From: Candidatus Eisenbergiella stercoravium
Lineage (GTDB): Bacteria > Bacillota > Clostridia > Lachnospirales > Lachnospiraceae
Length of the DNA stretch: 64,000 nucleotides
NCBI GenBank assembly: GCA_019113175.1
Contig: DXHY01000046.1
Coordinates: 35,643-99,642, forward strand
Reading direction: 5' to 3'
Shown here: positions 27,525 to 36,085 of the stretch, in pieces
Position numbering within the stretch: the stretch's first letter is position 1
Layout of the letters: every line of letters begins with the position of its first letter
The notes under the pieces: generated by a model
Seen by the model: the letters and a program-made list of their open reading frames with translations, nothing else
Databases searched by the model: none
Told to the model about the DNA's origin: nothing
Translations under genes and position numbers: made by a program

Positions 27525-27658
27525 GTGTGAAAAATAAGCCCGATGGCTTATTTTTCACACGGCAATTTGTGCCGGAGCGTCACAAATTGCTTTGATGGCA
27601 GAAGAGAAATCGCATTCGCGATTTCTCTTCGCCTCGTCGCTTGCGCTCCAAAATGAGG
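27525..27658 (+). repeat. Intercistronic multi-hairpin element, copy B
   Basis: H1: GTGTGAAAAATAAGCC, loop CGAT, exact complement (27525-27560, 16 bp). H2: CAATTTGTG, loop CCGGAGCGT, CACAAATTG (27563-27589). H3: GAAGAGAAATCGC, loop ATTC, GCGATTTCTCTTC (27601-27630). A short GC-rich tail ends in ATGAGG. Nearly identical to copy D except for paired H3 changes and a missing tail hairpin. Confidence 0.85.
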
Positions 27659-27664
27659 ATTAGG

Positions 27665-29377
27665 ATGAAAAAAATCGGATATGTTTTAAAAAAACAGCAG
27701 AACTGGCTGTTTCCGCTGATTCTGCTGATATATCCCCTGTTGTGGGCTAACCAGGGCATCGATGTGTCGGATCCTACATACAGTCTGACCAACTTCCGCT
27801 TTTTCCCGGAGCTGACCGGAACCTGGCCCATCGCCACCTGGCTTGCCAATGTGGCCGGCTTTCTTCTCATGAAGCTTCCGTTTGGGGGAACTCTTTTGGG
27901 AATGAATCTCTACACCCGGCTGTTCATCAGCGCCATGGCCCTTCTTTCCTGGTTTTTCCTGCGGGGGAAGATGCCGGCATGGATGGCCTTTGCAGGGGAA
28001 ATCATCGCAATCAGCTTCTGCTGGTGCCCTTCCACGATTCTGTATAATTATCTGACTTATTTTCTGTTTCTGGCAGGATGCATCTGTCTGTTCCGCGGGC
28101 TGATCTGGGAACGAAAGGGGCTTCTGATTGCCGCCGGCGTCTGTCTGGGGCTGAATGTGGCTGTTCGCACGCCGAACGCCCTGGAGGTGGTGCTGATTCT
28201 GGCGGTGTTCTGGTACGGGAAGCTTTCCGGGGATACGCCTGCCGGAGTATGGAAAAATGTGCTCTGGTGTGTCTGCGGCTTTTTGGCGGGTTTTCTCGCC
28301 GCCTTTGTATGCATCTGCATCCAGTATGGACCGGCCGCCTGGTTTGGCATGTTTACCGGGCTTTCGGGCTATGCGGGCACGGATGAGACCTATTCGGCCC
28401 TTTCCATGGTGACCTCGGTGTTGTCCGCCTATGCGGGGACGCTTCAGTGGGTGATGACGCTGGTGGTCTGCTGGCTGGCCGGCTGCCTCTTTTTCCGCTT
28501 CCTGCCGGCAGGACTTCAGAAAGCGGGCAGAGTGGTATATATCTGCTGTATTCCTGTGCTGATCCGGCTGTTCTGGGGCAGGGGAATGTTCACCTTTACT
28601 TATTATAATTACCGCAGCATCTATGAATGGGGGATGCTGCTTCTGTATCTGGCCCTGGCCGCCTGTGTGCTGGTGATGGCGGACTCCCGCGCCTTCCGGA
28701 GGGAGCGGCTGCTGGCGTGCATCATCCTGCTGGTCGTCCTGGTGACGCCCATCGGGAGCAACAACGGCACCATGCCCGCTCTGAACAACCTGTTTCTAGC
28801 GGCTCCGTTTACGCTCTGGACCTTCTGGCGGCTCCTTTCCCGGAACCGGAAGCGTGCCTTTGCATTTCCTGCCGCCGCGCTGGTGACGGCCGTGTTCGTG
28901 ATGACGGCGGTACAGGGAATGGGCTTTCGCGCTTCATTTTCTTTCGGAGACGGGATTTATGGGGAAAAAAGGGATGCAAAAGTGGAAAACAGTGTTATAC
29001 TGACAGGTATGAGGACCCGGGAGACAAACGCGGAAAATCTGTCGGGACTGACGGCCTTTGCGAAAGAGCAGTCTTTTGCGGGAACGCCTCTTGTTACCTT
29101 TGGAAGCGCGCCCGGACTTCATTTCATCCTGGATATGCCCCCGGCCATCTCTCATTGCTGGCCGGATCTGGATACCTATCCTGCAGCACAGCTGGAGGAG
29201 GAGCTGAACGGACTTTCCGTCTCCGGGGAAGGGCTCCCCGTGGTGATCGTTTATAAGGAAAACGGGGAAATGCCGGAGGAGACGGAAAAATGGAAGACGC
29301 TGACAGCCTGGATGGGAGAAGGCGGATATAAACTCGCCTTTGAGAACGGTGGCTATCAGGTATATATGGAAGGCTGA
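27665..29377 (+). CDS. Polytopic membrane protein, GT-C-like, unknown
   Basis: A 570-residue protein with about eleven helices and a soluble C-terminal domain (~100 residues). The first outside loop, LLWANQGIDVSDPTYSL with acidic residues, fits a GT-C-type active site; the later PNALEVVLILAVFWY and FTYYNYRSIYEWG segments are hydrophobic or loop. No named family recognised. It follows copy B; ATG 27665 is used, with 27653 possible. Likely a surface-sugar transferase or polymerase from context. Confidence 0.65.
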   Translation: MKKIGYVLKKQQNWLFPLILLIYPLLWANQGIDVSDPTYSLTNFRFFPELTGTWPIATWLANVAGFLLMKLPFGGTLLGMNLYTRLFISAMALLSWFFLRGKMPAWMAFAGEIIAISFCWCPSTILYNYLTYFLFLAGCICLFRGLIWERKGLLIAAGVCLGLNVAVRTPNALEVVLILAVFWYGKLSGDTPAGVWKNVLWCVCGFLAGFLAAFVCICIQYGPAAWFGMFTGLSGYAGTDETYSALSMVTSVLSAYAGTLQWVMTLVVCWLAGCLFFRFLPAGLQKAGRVVYICCIPVLIRLFWGRGMFTFTYYNYRSIYEWGMLLLYLALAACVLVMADSRAFRRERLLACIILLVVLVTPIGSNNGTMPALNNLFLAAPFTLWTFWRLLSRNRKRAFAFPAAALVTAVFVMTAVQGMGFRASFSFGDGIYGEKRDAKVENSVILTGMRTRETNAENLSGLTAFAKEQSFAGTPLVTFGSAPGLHFILDMPPAISHCWPDLDTYPAAQLEEELNGLSVSGEGLPVVIVYKENGEMPEETEKWKTLTAWMGEGGYKLAFENGGYQVYMEG

Positions 29378-29396
29378 GAAAAGGAAGGAAACGCTT

Positions 29397-30527
29397 ATGA
29401 TCAATTTTAACGTACCCCCTTTTACGGGAAAAGAGATGGATTATATCAGAAAGGCTGTGGAGAACCAGAAAATCTGCGGCGACGGAGAATTCACGAAGAA
29501 ATGCAGCCAGTGGATTGAAAAACGCACCGGAACGGCGAAATGCCTGCTTACCACCTCCTGCACCCATGCCACGGAGCTGGCGGCTCTGCTTACCGATGTG
29601 GGACCGGGGGATGAGGTCATCATGCCCTCCTATACTTTTGTGTCCACGGCGGACGCCTTTGTGCTCCGCGGAGCGACTCCGGTGTTCGTGGATATCCGTC
29701 CGGATACCATGAACATGGATGAAAAGCTGATCGAGGACGCCGTCACGGAGAAAACCCGGGGAATCGTTCCGGTTCATTACGCCGGGGTGGGCTGCGAGAT
29801 GGACGAGATCATGGATATTGCAAGAAGGCATAACCTGTTCGTGGTGGAGGATGCGGCGCAGTGCATTCTGGCGGAATATAAGGGGAAAGCGCTGGGAACC
29901 ATCGGAGATTTCGGCTGCTTCAGCTTCCATGAGACCAAGAACGTAAGCTGCGGCGAGGGAGGCGCGCTTCTCATCGCCCATGAAAAGGACATCGAGAACG
30001 CGGAGATTTTCCGGGAAAAGGGGACGGATAGGAGCAAGTATTTCCGCGGCCAGGTGGATAAGTACCGCTGGCAGAACTACGGCTCAAGCTACCTGCCCAG
30101 CGAGCTGAACGCGGCCTATCTTTACGCCCAGCTGGAGCTGGCGGACCAGATTACGGCGGCGCGCCTCGCCATCTGGAATCAGTACCGGGAGGAGCTTTCC
30201 GGTCTGGAGCAGGAGGGCCTGATCGAGCTTCCCTTTGTGCCGGAGCACTGTAAGCATAACGGCCATATGTTTTATATCAAGACGAAGGACATGGCGGAAC
30301 GGACGGCATTGATCGATTTCCTGAAAAAGAACGACATTCTGGCGGTGTTCCATTACGTGCCGCTGCATTCCGCCCCGGCCGGCCTGAAGTTCGGCCGCTT
30401 CCACGGAGAGGACCGTTACACCACGAAGGAAAGCGAGCGCCTGCTTCGTCTGCCTCTCTATTACGGGCTCAGCGAGGATCAGGTGAGCTATATTTCCGGT
30501 AAGGTAAAGGAATTCTATGGTCATTAA
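29397..30527 (+). CDS. wecE: dTDP-4-amino-4,6-dideoxygalactose transaminase (WecE/RffA-like)
   Basis: A 376-residue DegT/DnrJ/EryC1/StrS aminotransferase. The start MINFNVPPFTGKE and core CLLTTSCTHATELAALL match WecE closely. PLP-binding Lys is in SFHETKNVSCGEGG. It converts dTDP-4-keto-6-deoxyglucose plus glutamate to dTDP-Fuc4N in enterobacterial common antigen. The supplying RmlA/RmlB are not in the window. Start at 29397 after AAGGAAGGA. The GNAT gene three positions on could acetylate the amino sugar. Overlaps the next gene by 11 nt. Confidence 0.85.
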   Translation: MINFNVPPFTGKEMDYIRKAVENQKICGDGEFTKKCSQWIEKRTGTAKCLLTTSCTHATELAALLTDVGPGDEVIMPSYTFVSTADAFVLRGATPVFVDIRPDTMNMDEKLIEDAVTEKTRGIVPVHYAGVGCEMDEIMDIARRHNLFVVEDAAQCILAEYKGKALGTIGDFGCFSFHETKNVSCGEGGALLIAHEKDIENAEIFREKGTDRSKYFRGQVDKYRWQNYGSSYLPSELNAAYLYAQLELADQITAARLAIWNQYREELSGLEQEGLIELPFVPEHCKHNGHMFYIKTKDMAERTALIDFLKKNDILAVFHYVPLHSAPAGLKFGRFHGEDRYTTKESERLLRLPLYYGLSEDQVSYISGKVKEFYGH

Positions 30528-32589
30528 GAGAAGCGATTTCACCGCTTTTTTAAAAAAAAGAGAAAACTGGCTGATTCCGGGATTCTGCTGTCTGCTGCTG
30601 TTCCTGGGAATCGGGATGGCCTGGGATTACTATTTCGACTTAAACGACGATGTGCTGATCCGGGACATCCTTTCCGGCGTTTACACGGGAGAGCCGGAGG
30701 CGCTGACCGCCCAGCTTCTGTGGCCCCTGTCCGCCCTGCTTGCCGGGCTGTACCGGGTGCTTCCCGGCGTTCCGGTGTTCGGCGCCTTTCTCTGGCTTTG
30801 TCAGGCAGGAAGCATCTTCCTGATTCTGAAGCGGAGCCTGGACGCTGTGAGCGGATGGGCGGCTCCGGGCGGAGTGGAGATGATTCCCGGTGGAGACCGG
30901 AAACCGGAGCCTGTCGGGAAGCCGCGCTTCCCGGCGCGGGCGGCCGGAACCTTTTCCATGTGCGAAACGCTGAAAAAGCTGTGCCTGAATCTGCTGGAAA
31001 CGCTGCTGATCGCGGCCTGTCTCCTGTATCATCTGGTGTTCGTCCAGTATACGGTGACGGCCGGGCTGCTGGCGGCGGCCGCCATTTTTACCTTCCTGAC
31101 CGTAAAGGAACGGGAGGGAGAGCGCGCCGCCGCCTTCTGGCTCCGCTGTCTGCCCGCCGCACTGCTGTTCTGGATCGCCTTCTGCCTGCGCAGTGAGATG
31201 GGACTGCTGCTTCTGCCTCTCGCAGGCGTGGCGGGAATCTGGAAATGGGCCGCGCGAAGACCCGTTTTCACCGGGCGGAATGCAGCCTCCTTTGTGGGGT
31301 TGTTCGCTCTGATTCTGGCGGGGCTTCTTGGCTGCTTCGGAGCGGACCGGCTGGCCTGTTCGGACCCGGAGTGGCAGGAATTTGAAGACCTGTTTGACGC
31401 GAGAACGCAGGTCTATGATTTTTACGACGCTTCTCTGCGGTCCTTTGAGAAAAACCGGGAATTCTATGAGAAGCTGGGACTGACGGAGACGCAGTGTGAG
31501 CTGCTTGTCAATTATAACTACGGAGCGGATGACGCCATCGATGCGCAGGTGATGGAACAGATCGCGGCCTACGGAGAGGAAACCCGGGGAACCTTCGCGC
31601 ACAGCCTTTCAGAAGGCGTCTGGCTGTATGTGCAGCGGCTTATGAACAATCGTTCCATCGTTCCGGACGATCAGCTTCCCTGGCTGTTTCTGGAGGGCGG
31701 ATCAGCGGCCCTGCTTCTGGCCGCGGCCCTTGTCAGATGGGGCGCGGCGGGGAAACAGAAGAGGCAGGAGCGGGAAATCGGGAACGAAAGGGAACGGAAG
31801 AAAAGGAAAGCGTTCCCGAAGGGAAGCGGCATCCTCTGGAAGCTTCTGCTTCTCGGCGCGGTGAGAAGCGGCCTGTGGATGTATCTCATCCTGCGGGAGC
31901 GGGTGCCGGAGCGGATCAGCCATCCGCTCTACTTCTGCGAGCTGGTGATGCTGGCCTGGCTGCTTCTGGATGCGGTCTGCGGAATGAGGGAGGCTTCCGC
32001 GCGTCAGGATGCTTCCGAAGAACAGAAGGTTTCTGAAGAACAGAAGGCTCCTGAAGAACAGCCTGTTTCCCTGCAAACGTCCGTTTCCTGGACGGAAGGT
32101 CTGGCCGCCCGCATCATCCGGATTGCGGCCATGGTTCTTTCTCTGGCGGCCGTGGCCGTCTGGCTCCCCCGTGAGGCGGAACGCACGGGCGCGGAATACG
32201 CCCGCAGGGAGCAGGTGAACGCGGTGAATCTGGCAGCCCTTTCCCGCTACCGGCAGGAGAATCTGTATCTGGCCGACGTGATGTCCACGGTGGATTTTTC
32301 GGAAAAGCTTTTTACGGAAAAAATCAGGCCGGGAAACTATGACCTGCTGGGCGGCTGGATGTGCAAAAGCCCGCACAGCGTGAAGAAGCTGGCGGCCTTC
32401 GGATATGAAAGCATGGGACAGGCCGTTCTCTCAGGGGAAAACATCCGTTTCGTGGGAGAGGCGGATACGGACTGGAGCTGGCTTCCCGGCCTGCTCGCGG
32501 AGCATGGAACGGACGGGCAGCTCGTTCTGGAAGAAGAAATCACGGCGGAGGGAAGGAGCCTGTACATCTGGCGGCTGGAAAGAAGTTGA
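30517..32589 (+). CDS. Large polytopic membrane protein, unknown
   Basis: A 690-residue protein with about ten helices. Near the N-terminus GMAWDYYFDLNDDVLIRDIL gives an acidic outside loop typical of GT-C enzymes. Two soluble loops are inserted; one around residues 495-520 is a glutamate-rich repeat built from 15-bp units encoding SEEQKV/SEEQKA/PEEQPV. The start overlaps wecE by 11 nt, so translation is coupled. No family name recognised; context suggests sugar transfer. Confidence 0.65.
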   Translation: MVIKRSDFTAFLKKRENWLIPGFCCLLLFLGIGMAWDYYFDLNDDVLIRDILSGVYTGEPEALTAQLLWPLSALLAGLYRVLPGVPVFGAFLWLCQAGSIFLILKRSLDAVSGWAAPGGVEMIPGGDRKPEPVGKPRFPARAAGTFSMCETLKKLCLNLLETLLIAACLLYHLVFVQYTVTAGLLAAAAIFTFLTVKEREGERAAAFWLRCLPAALLFWIAFCLRSEMGLLLLPLAGVAGIWKWAARRPVFTGRNAASFVGLFALILAGLLGCFGADRLACSDPEWQEFEDLFDARTQVYDFYDASLRSFEKNREFYEKLGLTETQCELLVNYNYGADDAIDAQVMEQIAAYGEETRGTFAHSLSEGVWLYVQRLMNNRSIVPDDQLPWLFLEGGSAALLLAAALVRWGAAGKQKRQEREIGNERERKKRKAFPKGSGILWKLLLLGAVRSGLWMYLILRERVPERISHPLYFCELVMLAWLLLDAVCGMREASARQDASEEQKVSEEQKAPEEQPVSLQTSVSWTEGLAARIIRIAAMVLSLAAVAVWLPREAERTGAEYARREQVNAVNLAALSRYRQENLYLADVMSTVDFSEKLFTEKIRPGNYDLLGGWMCKSPHSVKKLAAFGYESMGQAVLSGENIRFVGEADTDWSWLPGLLAEHGTDGQLVLEEEITAEGRSLYIWRLERS

Positions 32590-32602
32590 AGAAAGGGCTG
32601 TT

Positions 32603-33166
32603 ATGAAGGATATGAAGGTTATAAAGCAGGACGAAAGAATCGATCTCGGACCGGTCTATTTCCGGCCGATCACGCTGGAGGATACGGACCGGATCATCCG
32701 GTGGCGCAATTCCGACCGGGTGAGAAAGAATTTTATCGACCAGAGGCCCTTCACCCGGCATGGACATCTGAACTGGATGGAAACACGGGTGGCGACGGGA
32801 GAGGTGGTTCAGTTCATTCTCTGCGAATCGGAAGACAACAGACCTGTGGGGAGCGTCTACATCCGGGACATCGACCGGAAGAACCGGAAGGGTGAATACG
32901 GAATTTTCATCGGAGAGGCGGATGCGGCGGGAAAGGGCTACGGCACGCTGGCCGCGAAGGGCGCCATCGCCTATGCCCGGGATGTGCTGAAGCTGCACAA
33001 GCTGTTCCTGCGGGTGTTCGCGGACAATACCGCGGCGGTGAGAAGCTATGAAAAGGCCGGATTCCGCCGGGAGGCCCTTTTGAAGGACGAAATCAGAAAC
33101 GGGGACGGAAGCTGGCGGGATCTGATCCTGATGGCTGTCCTGTTTCCGGAGTCAATGGAGAAGTAA
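32603..33166 (+). CDS. GNAT family N-acetyltransferase
   Basis: A 187-residue acetyltransferase of the RimJ/RimL type: YFRPITLEDTDRIIRWRNSD, then the acetyl-CoA loop EADAAGKGYGTLAAK (Q/RxxGxG/A equivalent) and RVFADNTAAVRSYEKAGF. Position just after a wecE-like gene suggests N-acetylation of a 4-amino sugar (as WecD or PseH do), although only the context supports this. Start ATG 32603, with AAAGGG upstream; a second ATG lies at 32612. Confidence 0.85.
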   Translation: MKDMKVIKQDERIDLGPVYFRPITLEDTDRIIRWRNSDRVRKNFIDQRPFTRHGHLNWMETRVATGEVVQFILCESEDNRPVGSVYIRDIDRKNRKGEYGIFIGEADAAGKGYGTLAAKGAIAYARDVLKLHKLFLRVFADNTAAVRSYEKAGFRREALLKDEIRNGDGSWRDLILMAVLFPESMEK

Positions 33167-33175
33167 GGGAAGGAT

Positions 33176-34129
33176 ATGAAGAAACTGATCAGCATAGTGA
33201 TTCCCTGCTACCGCTCGGAGACGATGATCGCGGGCGTGGTGGAGGATATCGACAGAGAGATGAAAAAGCTGGAGGAGCGTTACCGGTATGAGATCGTTCT
33301 GGTAAACGACAGCTCGCCGGACGGGACCTTTGAAGCAATCCGCAGGCTCTGTCAGGAAAAGCCCTATATCACCGGCGTGAATCTGGCCCGGAATTTTGGC
33401 CAGCATGCGGCGCTGATGGCGGGTTTCCGGCAGATAAAGGGGGATTATCTGGTGTGCATGGACGATGACGGCCAGACGCCCGCCGCGTCCATCGGCGATC
33501 TGATCCGCGGCCTGGAGGAGGGGAGCGATGTGGTGTATGCGAAATATGAGCACAAGCATCACAATGCGTTCCGCAATTTCGGAAGCCGCATCAATGACTG
33601 GATGCTCTGCTTCATGCTGGGCAAGCCGAAAGAACTGTATATTTCCAGCTTTTTTGCGGCGAAACGCTTCATCGTGGACGAGATGCTGCGTTACCAGAAC
33701 GCTTTTCCCTATGTGATCGGGCTGGTGCTGCGTGCGACGAAAAACATCAGAAACGTGACGGTAGAGCATCACGACCGACGGGCGGGCGAATCGGGTTATA
33801 CGCTGGGCAAGCTGTTTTCCCTCTGGTTCAACGGCTTCACCTCCTTCAGTGAAAAGCCGCTTCGCATCGCCACCATGGTGGGCGTGGGCTGCGCTGCCCT
33901 CGGTTTCCTGTATGGCCTGTACACCATCATCAAGAAGCTGGTGAACCCGCTGGTTCCCGTGGGATTCAGCGCTCTGATGTCGGCCATCGTGTTCATCGGC
34001 GGAATGCTGATGCTGATGCTTGGGATGATCGGGGAATATGTGGGAAGAATGTATATCTGCATGAACAATGCGCCGCAGTATGTGATACGGGAGATCGTAA
34101 GGAATGAGGATGACGGAGAAGAACAATAA
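33176..34129 (+). CDS. GT2 polyprenyl-phosphate glycosyltransferase (GtrB/DPM1-like)
   Basis: A 317-residue GT2 enzyme: N-terminal SIVIPCYRSE, LVNDSSPDGT and the metal-binding DDDGQTP, then two C-terminal membrane helices (VGVGCAALGFLYGLY and IVFIGGMLMLMLGMIGEY). This layout is that of GtrB/ArnC enzymes, which make undecaprenyl-phosphate-linked sugars. It would supply donors for the several GT-C-like proteins in the locus. AAGGGAAGGAT precedes ATG. Confidence 0.88.
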   Translation: MKKLISIVIPCYRSETMIAGVVEDIDREMKKLEERYRYEIVLVNDSSPDGTFEAIRRLCQEKPYITGVNLARNFGQHAALMAGFRQIKGDYLVCMDDDGQTPAASIGDLIRGLEEGSDVVYAKYEHKHHNAFRNFGSRINDWMLCFMLGKPKELYISSFFAAKRFIVDEMLRYQNAFPYVIGLVLRATKNIRNVTVEHHDRRAGESGYTLGKLFSLWFNGFTSFSEKPLRIATMVGVGCAALGFLYGLYTIIKKLVNPLVPVGFSALMSAIVFIGGMLMLMLGMIGEYVGRMYICMNNAPQYVIREIVRNEDDGEEQ

Positions 34130-36062
34130 CGGGCTTTTGACGGGGGAAAAATCCGGTCCGGCCAGCCTTTTGCTCACCTTCGCGGTCACGCTTTGCGGTG
34201 TACTTTTTCTGCCGCAGATGCTCCTTACGGAGGGGCGCGGTCTGGGCTTTTCCAACAGCTTTCTGTCCGTGGTGGTGTTTCTGCTCGCCTTTCCGGCGGT
34301 CAGGCATACGATGAAGCGGATGCTTTCGGAAACGGGAGCGGCAGCGGATGCGGCAGCCGGAACTGCCGTGGGGGCCGGAAAGAGCAGGAAGCGTCCGGAA
34401 CGGGTGAAAGGTGCTCTCACGCTGCTTCTTTCCTTCGGCTTCGTGCTGGCCTGCACCCTGGGAAGCCGGCTGGAGGCGGACGGCTATCTGCTTCTGACCG
34501 ACTGGAGGCTGTGGCTGTCTCTGCCTTTTCTGACCCTGTTCTTCGCCGCGCTTCTGGAGCGGCTGTACGGGTTTCTGGAGGAACGGATGATGGGAGAAGG
34601 AGTGAAAGCGGCGCATGGCGGAGTGCCCGCCCGGAAGGCCGGATTTCTCTCCCGCTGGGAGAGCCTGCCCGTAGGAAAAAGGAGGCTTTTCGTCTTTCTC
34701 TTTTTCCTGATCGTCTGGGGGATCGTGCTGCTCGCGGTGTGGCCGGGCTTCTTCGTCTATGATGCGCAGGAGGAGTTCAACCAGGTGGCTCAGAGGCGGT
34801 TCACCACCCATCATCCGCTGCTGCATGTGCTTCTCCTGGGCGGAATCATCAGCGCAGGCAATAAGCTGTTCGGAAGCTATAATGCGGGAATCGCCTGCTA
34901 TATGATCTTCCAGATGGCAGTGCTGGCTGTCTGTTTCACCTGGGTGCTGGATTTTCTCAGAAAAAAGGGCGCGCCCGTATGGCTTCGGGCTGCGGGAATC
35001 CTGTATTTCGCGTTTTTTCCGGTGATCCAGATGTATGTGCTCTGTTCCGCCAAGGACACTCTGTATTCGGCGGCGATGCTGGCGGTCATCCTGCTTCTGG
35101 TGCAGCTGGCGCTGGAGGGGGAAGCTTTCTTCAGGAAGAAAGGGAATCTCCTTCTGCTGGGGGGCGGTCTGTGCCTCATGGCGCTGATGCGCCATAACGG
35201 GCTGTATATCCTGATCCTTCTGATTCCGGTCATGGCGGTGCTCGCCGGAAGAAAACGCTGGCTTCGGGCGGCACTGGCCGGGCTTTGCGCTCTGATCCTC
35301 ACGCTTGGCGTCAGCGCCGGACTGAAAACGGTCTTTCACGCGGAGGATTCGGAGAACCAGGAAATGCTCACCGTGCCCATCCAGCAGCTGGCCCGCACCT
35401 GGGCGCTCAGCCCTGAGGTGTTTTCCGAAGAGGAGGAGGAAGTTCTGTTTTCCTTCCTGCCCGGGGAAGCGCTGGAGCGGTATACGCCAAAGCTGAGCGA
35501 CAATGTAAAGATTGCCTTCAACAACGCGGCTTATGCCAGGGATTCCTCCGCTTTCTGGAGGCTCTGGCTGTCCATAGGGGTAAAGGCTCCGGCCTCCTAT
35601 CTGAACGCCTGGTTTCTTACCTCCTACGGCTTCTGGTATCCGGACGCGGTGCTGGACGGCTATCAGGGCAATACGGTGTTCACCTTCACCTATGGAGAAA
35701 GTTCCTATTTCGGCTATGAGACAGAGCTTCCGGGTCAGAGGCACAGCTTTCTGCCCTGGCTGGATGCGCTGTTTGAAAGGATGAGCCTGGAGCTGTTCCA
35801 GCAGCGTATTCCCGTGCTGTCCATGCTGTTTTCGCCGGGGTTCCTTTTCTGGGTGTATGCGGCGGGGGTCGTTTTTCTGTTAAGATGCGGGCGTTTCCGT
35901 CAGGCGGCGGCCTTCCTTCCGGCAGGCCTGAACTGGCTCACCGTGCTTCTGGGCCCCACCAGTCTGGTGCGGTATGTGCTGATTTTCTGGTTTGCACTGC
36001 CGGTTCTGGCACTTGTTGTAAGCAGGGGGAAATTATGCTATACTGAGGAAGCGCTGATTTGA
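34110..36062 (+). CDS. Polytopic membrane protein, DUF6020-like
   Basis: A 650-residue membrane protein with about twelve helices. The landmark loop WPGFFVYDAQEEFNQVA followed by TTHHPLLHVLLLGG is characteristic of DUF6020 proteins, which I take as GT-C related (acidic Asp in the first loop and HHP). It overlaps the GT2 gene by about 20 nt; ATG 34110 has AAGGA at good spacing, and ATG 34104 is the alternative. Likely a polyprenyl-phosphate-sugar-dependent transferase. Confidence 0.72.
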   Translation: MTEKNNNGLLTGEKSGPASLLLTFAVTLCGVLFLPQMLLTEGRGLGFSNSFLSVVVFLLAFPAVRHTMKRMLSETGAAADAAAGTAVGAGKSRKRPERVKGALTLLLSFGFVLACTLGSRLEADGYLLLTDWRLWLSLPFLTLFFAALLERLYGFLEERMMGEGVKAAHGGVPARKAGFLSRWESLPVGKRRLFVFLFFLIVWGIVLLAVWPGFFVYDAQEEFNQVAQRRFTTHHPLLHVLLLGGIISAGNKLFGSYNAGIACYMIFQMAVLAVCFTWVLDFLRKKGAPVWLRAAGILYFAFFPVIQMYVLCSAKDTLYSAAMLAVILLLVQLALEGEAFFRKKGNLLLLGGGLCLMALMRHNGLYILILLIPVMAVLAGRKRWLRAALAGLCALILTLGVSAGLKTVFHAEDSENQEMLTVPIQQLARTWALSPEVFSEEEEEVLFSFLPGEALERYTPKLSDNVKIAFNNAAYARDSSAFWRLWLSIGVKAPASYLNAWFLTSYGFWYPDAVLDGYQGNTVFTFTYGESSYFGYETELPGQRHSFLPWLDALFERMSLELFQQRIPVLSMLFSPGFLFWVYAAGVVFLLRCGRFRQAAAFLPAGLNWLTVLLGPTSLVRYVLIFWFALPVLALVVSRGKLCYTEEALI

Positions 36063-36085
36063 CGATATCGAAAAAAGGAAATGTA

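Noticed and set aside
27525..27560. H1 of element B as a plain rho-independent terminator
   Set aside because: The T-rich part is inside the stem, not after it, no T run follows, and the same structure recurs with stop codons inside; the chain arrangement is the better description, though some termination cannot be excluded.
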